DNA of 64,000 bases, taken from the NCBI GenBank assembly GCA_004014935.1, contig CP025321.1, forward strand, positions 1,674,001 to 1,738,000, read 5' to 3'. This DNA is from Saccharomycopsis malanga. Its lineage: Eukaryota > Ascomycota > Saccharomycetes > Ascoideales > Saccharomycopsidaceae. Each line of letters starts with the position of its first letter. The stretch's first letter is position 1. The position numbers and the translations under genes were made by a program. Of the stretch, positions 1 through 8,671 are shown piece by piece. Below the pieces are notes generated by a model. That model was not told the DNA's origin. It made no database searches and worked only from the letters and a program-made list of their open reading frames with translations.

Positions 1-43
1 AGAGACCAATTAACGAAACGTGTATACGATCAATGTTATAATA

Positions 44-190
44 GTATCATATATTTGGAGCTCAGTACATATTGTATATGCTATGTTTGAAGGGAATTGG
101 TAAGCCTTCGTAAGAAAAACCAAACATGTCCTTTCATCTCCCCCTTGAGCTTCCCAAGTCTTTTTCTCATTTTCTAGAGTACTAGCCCAG
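44..190 (-). mobile_element. tRNA-derived SINE copy, short form, diverged
   Basis: Read on the minus strand, this piece has the family's 3' end (GGGCTTGAAATATATGAT, here diverged to a form with GAGCTC), the internal TACC/CCAAT block and a degraded head near 180-190. It lies 3' of COR1 in the sense orientation. The rest of 1-497 is AT-rich, and I see no gene in it. Family assignment rests on similarity to the well preserved copies at 15580 and 21089. Confidence 0.6.
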
Positions 191-497
191 CAGCAACAAC
201 TCCTAACAAATGAATAAAGTGAAAATTTCCATATTCCTGAGTAATATACTGTGTAAATGTGCTACAATCGCATATTCTTACCCAATTGGTAAACCAAATT
301 CTATTGAGTAACACCTTATAACAACTAACAAAAACTGGTTGTGTATTACTTTTATGAATGATTTTTTACCCAGAGCTATAGCTGGCTGGAAAATGGGAGA
401 TTAGCAACGAATATACATGAGATGTTGATGGAAAATGAAACTATAAAAGGAGAAAAGATACGCTGATATGAGGAAAAATAAATGTTTAGTATTCTGC

Positions 498-1823
498 TTA
501 CCATCTCAACAAGGCCATTTCGTTACGCAATCTGTTGTAATCAAACAAACCTTCAATTTGGCCGGTGCCGGACACAGCAATGTCTTGGTCCCATAAGGCG
601 CGCTGGGCCCATTCGGTGACAGACTTGACGGAAACCTTGTCGATTTCATCGAGAGATGGTCTTCTGTCGTTGACCAAGACTTTGGTACCAATATCGTTGG
701 CAACGGCTACGGTGGTGTTCAATTCGGACAAAATCTTGGACTTCAAAACGCTTTTAGCTCTGAGGACTTCTGTTTCGGTGATTTCGGTGGACAATCTGTT
801 CCATTGTTTCAAAGAAAAGTGGATCAAGTCGTCAATGTTGTGGACGTTGCTTGATTCGGTGTAGAAACCCCACAAACCAGTGTCTTTGTAAGCCTTGGTG
901 AAATGGGTAAAGTGCTCGGCCAAATGGTTAGAGTAGACAATATCTGCCAATTTGCTGCCTTGTCTGACAGAAGCTGGTTCTGAGCTGTTGTAAGTGCCAA
1001 AGATTTCGGCAGCAACCTGGGCAGTTTGCAAATCGTCGGATCTGGCAGATGGGCCACGCACGGCTACGGAAATGTAAGCACTTGGCAAGGTGTCGTCTCT
1101 AAACTTCAAATCAGAACCCAAAAATTGAGCTGGTTTGACTTTTGGAGCAACACCGCTAGGAACGCTGATCTTTTTGCTGACCAAATCGACCAATTCCTCG
1201 TGATTAATGTTACCAGAACCAACAACTACAACATTGGATGAAACGACATTCTTACTGAGCAAAGCCTCCAAATCAGATGCTTCCAAAAGATTCAAAGAGT
1301 CTGCAGTACCATTTACGGGAAGGGCAAGAGAACTGCCTTGGAAAGCAGTGGCGTGCAAATGTTCTACAACGGTTTGTTTAGGAACAGTTTCAAAAGCCTC
1401 TGTTTCCTCAATAGCAAGCTTTCTGTTCTTCAAAAAGGCTTCTTGCGAGATTTCTGGGGCCAAGCTTTTGGCAATAATATCGACAAGTCCGCTTGGCTTG
1501 CTATTCAAAGTGGTACCGTAGAAAGAAAGACTTTCTCTGCCAACATTAGAACCTAAAATAACACCTTGTTTGTCGGCAACAGCCTTGTTTGCGTCAACAA
1601 AAAGCTTGCTCAACAATTTGGAAGCACCGTTATTGTACGCAGTTTCAGCACGGGAACCAGCGCCAACCCAGACTCCAATAGTGGCAGATTTGGCCAAAGG
1701 ATTGGCCTCAGTAGCAATAGTTAACCCATGGGATAACGACGTATATTGCGTTTTGGAAGACGCAGTGGAAATAAAACGACGGCCAGCAGCCTTGGAAGCA
1801 GAAAAACGAAGCATTGAGGACAT
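498..1823 (-). CDS. COR1: Cytochrome bc1 complex core subunit 1 (ubiquinol-cytochrome c reductase)
   Basis: Core protein of mitochondrial respiratory complex III, related to the processing-peptidase (M16) family but thought non-catalytic in yeast; it acts on the matrix side of the inner membrane. The protein follows yeast Cor1 along its whole length. Clear matches are FLGSDLKFRDDTLPSAYISV, DDLIHFSLKQWNRLS and the C-terminus WDQDIAVSGTGQIEGLFDY...LLRW. The N-terminus (MSSMLRFSASKAAGRRF) is basic and lacks acidic residues, as expected of a mitochondrial presequence. The frame stays open to 1871, but only through a TTG; the first ATG is at 1823 (441 residues), with another at 1814. A CCAAT box lies about 125 bp upstream. 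Confidence 0.95.
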   Translation of the reverse strand: MSSMLRFSASKAAGRRFISTASSKTQYTSLSHGLTIATEANPLAKSATIGVWVGAGSRAETAYNNGASKLLSKLFVDANKAVADKQGVILGSNVGRESLSFYGTTLNSKPSGLVDIIAKSLAPEISQEAFLKNRKLAIEETEAFETVPKQTVVEHLHATAFQGSSLALPVNGTADSLNLLEASDLEALLSKNVVSSNVVVVGSGNINHEELVDLVSKKISVPSGVAPKVKPAQFLGSDLKFRDDTLPSAYISVAVRGPSARSDDLQTAQVAAEIFGTYNSSEPASVRQGSKLADIVYSNHLAEHFTHFTKAYKDTGLWGFYTESSNVHNIDDLIHFSLKQWNRLSTEITETEVLRAKSVLKSKILSELNTTVAVANDIGTKVLVNDRRPSLDEIDKVSVKSVTEWAQRALWDQDIAVSGTGQIEGLFDYNRLRNEMALLRW

Positions 1824-1946
1824 CTCAGGTGGTTTTAGCCAATATAAACTCTTCTTGATCGCAATTGTCAAATGTTTATCAGAAAATATCTACTGATTTT
1901 CGTTAGATTTTGGCCCTTTTTTTTTCCACTGCCAACATTATTCGGG

Positions 1947-1951
1947 CCAAT
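1947..1951 (+). promoter_or_regulatory. CCAAT box upstream of COR1
   Basis: CCAATCA lies 124 bp upstream of the COR1 ATG. The HAP2/3/4/5 complex is known to activate yeast respiratory genes through CCAAT. The assignment is inferred from motif and position only. The remaining intergenic DNA up to 2475 is AT-rich with one SINE fragment. Confidence 0.4.
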
Positions 1952-2204
1952 CAAACATCGTTAATTGTAAGGCCCGGGGCTCGTAATGACTTTTTGATGC
2001 GACGCTGTATACCGTGTTTATGGTACTACACTATAGGTGGATAGTATGACTTATAAGATGAGACAAAAATGTTATTTGATGGCGGTGAATATTCAAGATA
2101 TTGATGTAATTAGGGTATTTGTAGTGGTATTATATAGTGGATGGCTTTGATGTATTAATTTGGTATTTGTAATAGTATATAGTATATGTACTTGGTAATT
2201 ATAA

Positions 2205-2262
2205 AAATCCCACATTTCAAGCCCAGTACATGTCAGTTTCGTATATACGCGCCATGTCTTTT
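2205..2262 (-). mobile_element. SINE 3'-end fragment
   Basis: Only the conserved 3' end (reverse complement of ACTGGGCTTGAAATGTG and the preceding CGCGTATATACGAAACTG block) is present. It is a 5'-truncated copy with no head. Confidence 0.6.
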
Positions 2263-2487
2263 TGGTTCATTTTACATCATTACTGAGTCGAATTGTTCGT
2301 TGGTACTCGTAGCTCTTGTTTAATAGTCCATATCATTGTCTCAAACTTCAATTTCTTTTTAGTTCTATGGTTTGATTGATTAGATATATTAGATTACATT
2401 CTAAATCAACTATACACATTACCTATATCAAATATACACATCTTAGTCCATTCTGTATACTAATAATCTTTTATGCTAATAACTAAA

Positions 2488-2801
2488 GCCAGGCCGGACA
2501 CTTTACCAGATAGTACTCTCGGAGAAGAGAAAAAAGCCTGGCAGGGCCAAAATAGAAGAGAAAATAGACTTTGCAGGATAGTACTCTCCAACAGGCTCAC
2601 GGGTTCGATTCCCTACACTAACACTTTTTACAATGCTGAACAAGCAAGTGCAACTATCTGACCTGAAGCAATAGTGCTTACTTATCAATTAAATCAAAAA
2701 CCTTTTAATGATCGGACATGATTGCGTTTTACCAAATCCCTTTAGACAATGCTCGTACATACAAAACTGATATTTACTGGGCTTGAGATATATTACGACC
2801 T
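2488..2801 (+). mobile_element. Long-form tRNA-derived SINE with target-site duplication
   Basis: Near-complete long copy. A degraded tRNA-like head leads to an intact B box (GGGTTCGATTCCC, about 2602-2614). Then comes a body with AACACTTTTTACAATGCTGA, then the family 3' block (TTTAGACAATGCTCGTACAT...TTTACTGGGCTTGAGATAT). The head has an internal partial duplication of the ATAGTACTCTC segment. Flanks are CTAATAACTAAA (2476-2487) and CTAATAGCTAAA (2802-2813), a 12-bp duplication with one mismatch. It lies between the divergent COR1 and DBP7 genes, about 200 bp upstream of DBP7. Confidence 0.8.
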
Positions 2802-3011
2802 CTAATAGCTAAATTTAATCAAATATGGAGGAGCAGATTTGAAAAAAAAAAAAAGATCCAAATTAGGTCAATCAAAAAAACAAAATTTAGCTTTCTTTCC
2901 CAATAAAATGATAAAAATACTTCTTTTTCACCGATTTTATAGTATGCGCTTTGAAATTTTTTTTGAAAAATCTGCGATGCCCTATCACTATAATACTTAA
3001 ACACAGTAAAG

Positions 3012-5282
3012 ATGGCAGAAGAAGATGGACTACTATTGAATTTTGCTGCGGGGCCGGCTATTTCGGCCGCTCCAAAGGCGAGAGAACCGTTTAAAGCAAA
3101 GACAAATCAAAGAAAACAAAATAAGGACAAGAAGCGTAAAAGCAGTGATAAAAGTACAAATGAAGGAGAGAAAGAAAACGAGGCAGAAAATGGTGATAGA
3201 AAAGTTAACAAAAGGGCTAAGAATGACGCTATTGATGCAAATACGTTTGTTTCTTCTTTATTCAGCAAAAACGCCGAGTCTGTGCAAAGCGTAGCAGTTT
3301 CCGACAATAAACAGCTCAGTCCGTCGAATGCTCCTGTTCACGATAGTGTCTCGTTTGAGTCTCTTGGCATAGACGGCAGGCTTTCCTCGTATCTCACGGA
3401 AAAGTTGCGTTTCCAGACACCTACCAAGATCCAGAGAGCAGTGATTCCGTCACTTCTCAAATCGCAGCGTGATTTGTTCATTCAGGCGCAAACTGGGTCT
3501 GGGAAAACGTTGAGTTTTGCTCTTCCCATATTCCACAAGTTGGTGCAGTTGTCTACCCCCATCAGCAGGGAAAGCGGGCTTTTTGCAGTGGTGTTGGCTC
3601 CCTCCCGAGAGTTGGCCCTCCAGATATATGCGGTTTTCGAGCAGCTCAACAAGCGTTATGTCAAGATTGTTCCTGGCATAGTCATAGGCGGCGAGAAGAA
3701 AAAGTCTGAGAAGGCTCGGTTGCGCAAAGGCGTCAATATTTTGGTTTCCACGCCCGGACGGCTTTTGGACCATATGAACACTACCAAGAACTTGAACGAA
3801 AACTTGAGTCTGATCCGGTATTTGGTGTTGGATGAAGGCGACAAGTTGATGGAGTTGGGCTTTGAAGAGTCCTTGGCTAGCATCATTAGCAAAATAGAGG
3901 CTGCCAAGAACATTAGACAGTCTTTTTTCGACCGCACGTATCCTGAGCTCCCCAGTAAAAGAGTCAATGTTCTTTGCTCGGCTACTATCAAAAGTAATGT
4001 GAAGAAGTTGGGCGAAATCACCTTGAACAACCCTCAGCTCATCACTGCCGGCGAAACCAGCACGGAGAAATACAGCTCCACCGTAGAATTCCCTGATATC
4101 GACGACGACAGCTCGGTTTCTGTTCCGGACCAGTTGGTCCAGGACATTCTAGTGGTTCCTCCGAAATTGCGGCTTGTGTCTCTTGCAGGGATATTGAAAA
4201 ACATCACTTCTGGGTCCTCTGGAAGCCGCACCATTGTTTTCTTGTCCTGTGCTGATTCTGTCGAGTTCCATTTTGACGTGTTCACCAGAAACGGCAAGGT
4301 GATCCTTTCCTCCAAAGGCGGGGCCAGAAACTTTACCAAAAACCGCAGACGGCCTGTCCAGGAGTCCCACGGCAATCCCAACGAAAGCCGCAATAATCCG
4401 AACAACATTGCCATCAATAATATCGGTAATGGCACCAATGCTAAGCCCAAATCCGACCCTGTCGAGAAAAAACAAGACGTCCCAGAACCGGACGCTGTTC
4501 ATTCAGCCATGACTGGCCCTACAGTTAATCCAAACACCACAGTCTATAAACTTTCTGGCAACATGCCTCAACATGTACGGACAGCCACGCTTCAACATTT
4601 CTCCAAATCACTGAACGAAAAACATTCCATTCTTTTCTGCACTGACGTTGTGTCCCGTGGCTTGGACCTTCCGTTGATCTCCACCGTCATAGAATACGAT
4701 CCGTCTTTCGCCATCGACGACCATTTGCATCGTGTAGGAAGAACCGCACGGGCTGGCCAAACCGGCCGTTCTGTCTTGTTCTTGCTTCCTGGCGACGAGG
4801 AGAAATATATCGAAAAGCTCAGAAGATTCCATTCCTCTGGATTCCATATGTTAACTCACGAGAAAGTGCTAGAAACCAGCTTTGACGACAAGAAATCAGA
4901 GGAGGAAAAACCCAAAAAACTAAAAGGCAACAAGTGGGAGGTCGAAGCCACCACTTGGCACTTGAATGTAGAAAGATGGCTTTTGGAAGATAGCGGTGAA
5001 CTCACCAAAGCCCAGCAAGCGTTTGTTTCCCACATCAGAGCGTATGCTACCCATTTATCCAGCGAAAGAGATTGTTTCAATGTCAAAAGCTTACATTTGG
5101 GCCATTTGGCAAAAAGTTTCGGTTTGCGTGAAACCCCAAAGAAATTGGGCCATAGGTTCAATTCAAGCAAAAAAAACGGCTCTAAGGATTCTAAAAAAAA
5201 CTACGAAGATCCAAAGAAAAAATTACTAAGAGCTGCTTCTCTTGCTGTCAAGCAACAAAGTAGCGAATTCAACTTCATGTGA
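3012..5282 (+). CDS. DBP7: ATP-dependent RNA helicase Dbp7 (DEAD-box, ribosome biogenesis)
   Basis: Nucleolar helicase for 60S subunit assembly. A lysine/glutamate-rich N-tail (residues 20-75) precedes the Q-motif region at about 113-147. Motif I is AQTGSGKT (159-166), Ia PSRELA (197-202), TPGR (247-250), and motif II reads DEGD (274-277), the variant known for Dbp7. Motif III is SAT (323-325); the second domain has RGLD (549-552) and HRVGRTARAG (573-582). Residues about 430-505 form an Asn/Pro-rich insert inside the second RecA domain, where yeast Dbp7 also has an insertion. The C-terminus (WHLNVERWLL, HIRAYATHLS, HLGHLAKSFGLRE) is the Dbp7 signature. Length is 756 residues against 742 in S. 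cerevisiae. A SINE begins 38 bp after the stop. Confidence 0.96.
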   Translation: MAEEDGLLLNFAAGPAISAAPKAREPFKAKTNQRKQNKDKKRKSSDKSTNEGEKENEAENGDRKVNKRAKNDAIDANTFVSSLFSKNAESVQSVAVSDNKQLSPSNAPVHDSVSFESLGIDGRLSSYLTEKLRFQTPTKIQRAVIPSLLKSQRDLFIQAQTGSGKTLSFALPIFHKLVQLSTPISRESGLFAVVLAPSRELALQIYAVFEQLNKRYVKIVPGIVIGGEKKKSEKARLRKGVNILVSTPGRLLDHMNTTKNLNENLSLIRYLVLDEGDKLMELGFEESLASIISKIEAAKNIRQSFFDRTYPELPSKRVNVLCSATIKSNVKKLGEITLNNPQLITAGETSTEKYSSTVEFPDIDDDSSVSVPDQLVQDILVVPPKLRLVSLAGILKNITSGSSGSRTIVFLSCADSVEFHFDVFTRNGKVILSSKGGARNFTKNRRRPVQESHGNPNESRNNPNNIAINNIGNGTNAKPKSDPVEKKQDVPEPDAVHSAMTGPTVNPNTTVYKLSGNMPQHVRTATLQHFSKSLNEKHSILFCTDVVSRGLDLPLISTVIEYDPSFAIDDHLHRVGRTARAGQTGRSVLFLLPGDEEKYIEKLRRFHSSGFHMLTHEKVLETSFDDKKSEEEKPKKLKGNKWEVEATTWHLNVERWLLEDSGELTKAQQAFVSHIRAYATHLSSERDCFNVKSLHLGHLAKSFGLRETPKKLGHRFNSSKKNGSKDSKKNYEDPKKKLLRAASLAVKQQSSEFNFM

Positions 5283-5320
5283 GAGATAATGGCATTTAGA
5301 TTTGTATTTTATTGGATAAG

Positions 5321-5472
5321 TCGCTGGGCCGTATGGCTCAGTGGCCAGTGCGAAGAAGAGAAAAAACATTCAACAGAGAGACACAGGTTCGATTCCCTGA
5401 AGGAACACTCTACTTTCTGCTTTTTTCGATGTTGTACTAGACGCAAATATATGATATCATGATTATTATTGG
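5321..5472 (+). mobile_element. SINE copy, head plus 3' end, internally shortened
   Basis: The head GCTGGGCCGTATGGCTCAGT and the B box GGTTCGATTCCC are well kept. The body is largely missing, and the 3' end survives as a diverged ATATATGATATCATG followed by ATTATTATT. It is sense to DBP7 and directly downstream of it. Confidence 0.65.
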
Positions 5473-6009
5473 CAAAAAAAAAAACGGCCTCTCCTGATCC
5501 CGTATGCTTATTAATATACACATTACGCTTTATCGAACCCCATAAGATATTCAATATGTAGTGAAAGTTGTATTATGCTGGCTTGACAATATATAATGAT
5601 TATCATCAGTTTAAGGCTTTTTTTGAGAGGTAAAAAACACAATTTTCAACAGATTTTGTGTTATCTTCGGCAAAATGATAGTTTCTCACTATTAAACAAC
5701 TTATCAAAGCCAAACCTCAAAATAAACAACATACTATAAAACCCTAGGATCTACAGAGTATAGAATAAACTTTGGTATAGTTTGGTTTTCTGTGAAGACT
5801 TTAAAAGACACAACATTTTGTCAAAATTGGCAACTTACCATTATATCAAATATTTATGCCCAAACCGGAATTTTTTTAAAATTTTTCTATTATGAATAGT
5901 AATTTGATATAGCAAAAAAATTCTAAATATTATCGTACCATTTTCCAAAACAAATTATTGACGACAACACTGACTTAGTTCAATAAAACCTTCGATGAAT
6001 ACTTCAAAA
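5473..6009. other. Intergenic, AT-rich, no gene seen
   Basis: Between the DBP7 3' SINE and the tRNA-like sequence at 6010 the DNA is AT-rich with short homopolymer runs. I find no conserved frame. A weak tail-like motif near 5575-5605 may be a further SINE scrap. Confidence 0.4.
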
Positions 6010-6116
6010 CGCCAACAGCGCGAATCGAGTCCCTAAACACAAAGTGAGGAAGGCCATACTTGTTTTCCCACACTATTTTCCGTGGCGTATACCTCAACCA
6101 ACTTGGCCACTTGGCA
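6010..6116 (-). other. tRNA-like relic (A box, weak B box, near-matching acceptor ends)
   Basis: On the minus strand TGGCCAAGTTGG (a good A box, A14-G15 and G18-G19 in place) is preceded by TGCCAAG. A B-box-like GACTCGATTCG follows, and the segment ends GTTGGCG. The two ends pair at five of seven positions plus one G-U. The 107-nt span and poor anticodon arm argue against a working tRNA gene. It differs in sequence from the SINE heads elsewhere in the window. Confidence 0.3.
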
Positions 6117-6494
6117 ATAGTAAAGCATTTGCATATAGGCGTATTTTTGTCAAAAATAGAGACTTTTCGAGAGCGTATTTTGTTCAAAATCTTCAATATT
6201 ATCTCCTTTATATCTGTCCATTAATGGTTGTTATAATTCCCTACAAGTTGTAACAATATATTATAATTCAAGCCACTGACACCCTTACCAAAGGGGGACC
6301 CTTAGAATTCAATGACAAAACATAACCAAAGGGGGAACCCTTGAAAAACACTTTTTTTCCATACTCAGTAAAGTAATGCCAAACAGATAAAATCTGTTTT
6401 CAAAGAAAGATGGGTTTCTTTACAAGCTAGCACCTTGAATGACACTGATAAATGTATTTATTAACCGTTTATATTGACCCACTTTAGATAATAA

Positions 6495-6592
6495 TGATAA
6501 TAATAATATCTTGTATTTCAAGCCCAGTACATTCTTGAGATAAGAATGATAATTTTACATTTCAGCCCAGTAGATACCGTATTTACGCCCAA
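6495..6592 (-). mobile_element. Two SINE 3'-end fragments in tandem
   Basis: Two pieces in the same orientation: ATTTCAAGCCCAGTACATT (6511-6529) behind AATAATAATATC, and ATTTCAGCCCAGTAGATA (about 6559-6576) running on to CGTATTTACGCCC. Both are truncated and lie 3' of NUP53 in sense. Confidence 0.55.
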
Positions 6593-6691
6593 CAATTTAG
6601 ACTAGTAGCAAATTACAATTCAATATCGCAAAAAGTAATACGATGCCTTTTTCTGTTTAAATCTTTTATAATTAGAATCTAGTTGATCAAG

Positions 6692-8239
6692 TCACAAACT
6701 ATCTAGTCCGAATGCCCAGTCTAGGCCCTTGTTCAACCAGTTTTTATTCGCAGTGATCAAGTTGTGTGGTGAGCTGATGCTATTGAGTTGTTTATTATTT
6801 GTGTTGGACTGGTTTTTCTGGAGCAATATCTGCTTTCCACTTTTTATTGGGAGTCTATGAGCTGCAAGAGGGTCATGAGTCTTTGGTTTTTTCGCTGGCT
6901 GTGGATCTAGGGATGTGTCGTGTTGTGTGATTGGATCGTTATTTCCTAAAAGAGGCAAGTTTCCGTGATTGAAAATGCTGTAAAGTGAGCTGGTGGCAGC
7001 AGTGATGCTGTCAAGGACGTTTTTAGTAGGCTTTTCCTGTAGTTGAGAGGATTTACTAGGCTGAGGCATGGATGGTTTTCTTTCAGCATTTCCGTCATGT
7101 CTGTTGGGGAAAAGCGTGTCTGGTTTATCAATGTCAGAGCTGGTGACATGGGAAGTGCTGATTTGCAACTTTCCAGACCGGATACTTTCGAACAATTCGT
7201 TAGTGAATGGTTTTACAGTCAAATAGTAGTTTTTGAAAACCGCCCCGTCTTCCTTCAAAGCACGCAAATAGGACGACTGGTTACTGTAAGTGAGCTTAAT
7301 CCACGAGCTTCCCAAGTAGATGGGAAGAGTTTTATACGGTTCCTTGTCGTTTCTCAACAACTTTCCCAAATTGTTTCGTTTTCTGTTGAGAATCTCCAAG
7401 TTTTCCAACAATTCCCCGTACCTGCTGAAATACTGCACAATCTGCACCGAGTCTGCCTCCTTGTAGCCGTATACAATGAACGAGAACTCTTTGACAGTCG
7501 ACTCTTTTGCTCTGTTCAGATGCATGAATCCGGAAATGACGCTCACATGTGCTGGCTGGCTTGCCAAGGAGCTTGAGACTGGGTCTTTGGCAGCAGTAGA
7601 GAAAAAGTTGGAATTAAACACATTGAAAGACTCGGGATTGCTCTTCTCCAAAGTATTGTCCACTACGCTGTCTACACCTTTACTTTGCTGCTGCTCTTTT
7701 TTATTACCACTGTACCGCTCGTACTCCTGCTCCCGGTCCTGCTGGACAATGTCATCTAGTGTGACACGCGGAGGAGCATCGATATCATTTATCAAATGTG
7801 AGTTTTTCAGTCCGGAATGCAGTTGCCGGTTGTTGAACGACAATTGCTTGAATTTCTTTGAACCAAAATCATTCGATGCTGGTCCTACTAGTAGCTTTTT
7901 AACTTGGCTATCTAAATTGGTGGTTTTACTGTCTGCTCGCTTTCGATTTACTACAAAAGTTGATGATATTCCACTAGAACCATCCTCATTGTCTTCTTTG
8001 CCATACTCCTCTTCTTCTCCATCTTCGTCGGTTTCATCGTCGAAATCTACACCATTTGATTGTTCCGACTCATTGCCGTCATCAGACCGGTTACTAGATG
8101 CAAACCCCAAACTTTTTTTCCCACTTATTGGTCTAGGAATTACAGAAAATGGAGGCATTCTACCACTCAAACTATCATTAAACCACGGCTTGATGTTCTT
8201 CACCATTGTCTCATTACTTGGCTGCTGTGACCCAAACAT
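6692..8239 (-). CDS. NUP53: Nucleoporin of the Nup53/Nup59 (Nup35) family
   Basis: Structural nuclear pore component that links the inner ring to the pore membrane. Residues about 251-345 form the Nup35-type RRM (FSFIVYGYKEADSVQIVQYF, then SSWIKLTYSNQSSYLRALKE and YYLTVKPF). This RRM lacks usual RNA-binding residues and dimerises in known members. An acidic stretch lies at 64-88. The last 16 residues (NWLNKGLDWAFGLDSL) look like the C-terminal amphipathic membrane-binding helix of the family. Yeast has two paralogues (Nup53 and Asm4/Nup59); which one this matches cannot be settled by eye. It is 515 residues and divergent from VTC4. Confidence 0.85.
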   Translation of the reverse strand: MFGSQQPSNETMVKNIKPWFNDSLSGRMPPFSVIPRPISGKKSLGFASSNRSDDGNESEQSNGVDFDDETDEDGEEEEYGKEDNEDGSSGISSTFVVNRKRADSKTTNLDSQVKKLLVGPASNDFGSKKFKQLSFNNRQLHSGLKNSHLINDIDAPPRVTLDDIVQQDREQEYERYSGNKKEQQQSKGVDSVVDNTLEKSNPESFNVFNSNFFSTAAKDPVSSSLASQPAHVSVISGFMHLNRAKESTVKEFSFIVYGYKEADSVQIVQYFSRYGELLENLEILNRKRNNLGKLLRNDKEPYKTLPIYLGSSWIKLTYSNQSSYLRALKEDGAVFKNYYLTVKPFTNELFESIRSGKLQISTSHVTSSDIDKPDTLFPNRHDGNAERKPSMPQPSKSSQLQEKPTKNVLDSITAATSSLYSIFNHGNLPLLGNNDPITQHDTSLDPQPAKKPKTHDPLAAHRLPIKSGKQILLQKNQSNTNNKQLNSISSPHNLITANKNWLNKGLDWAFGLDSL

Positions 8240-8397
8240 TTGTGAAATTTCTTCTTCTTGTTTATACCATTTAATTGTTTGTTTATATCATCAATTGTTT
8301 TATCGTGAAAATCTCATCATACTTTGCCAAAAAAAATCTATACAAGAATTGCAGCACACTGCAAGTATCATGTGAGTGAAAAGGAAAATGCAAAAAG

Positions 8398-8423
8398 ATG
8401 CATATTAATGCATAGTTATGCAT
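8398..8423. promoter_or_regulatory. Three ATGCAT palindromes at 10-bp spacing
   Basis: ATGCAT occurs at 8398, 8408 and 8418, exactly one helical turn apart, in the 430-bp divergent NUP53/VTC4 promoter. The repeat is seen directly; a binding factor is not known to me. ATGCAT clusters also occur at 43401-43433 before the wall-protein gene. Confidence 0.4.
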
Positions 8424-8474
8424 ACATCACATGCCCGTAGTGAGGAAGGTACGGATTGGGAAAGAGATGGGGAG

Positions 8475-8480
8475 CACGTT
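8475..8480 (+). promoter_or_regulatory. Possible Pho4 site (CACGTT) of VTC4
   Basis: GCACGTTT matches the lower-affinity Pho4 site known from the yeast PHO5 promoter and lies about 190 bp before the VTC4 ATG. VTC4 is a PHO-regulon gene in S. cerevisiae. The link is inferred from motif and context. Confidence 0.4.
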
Positions 8481-8671
8481 TAGGGTGTAATAATAGGATG
8501 AAGGTGATGGGAATGAAGATGGATGAAATTTGAGCAAAAAAAAAAAAGTTGTAAAAAAAAAAACCACAAAAGAGGTTGGAAGATCAAAAACTCAAAGGTT
8601 TAATAAAGAAGGTTGGGAAAAAAAAAAGGTTGTAAAATTGGATTTAGTAAGGATTGCGAAAGGAATTGATA

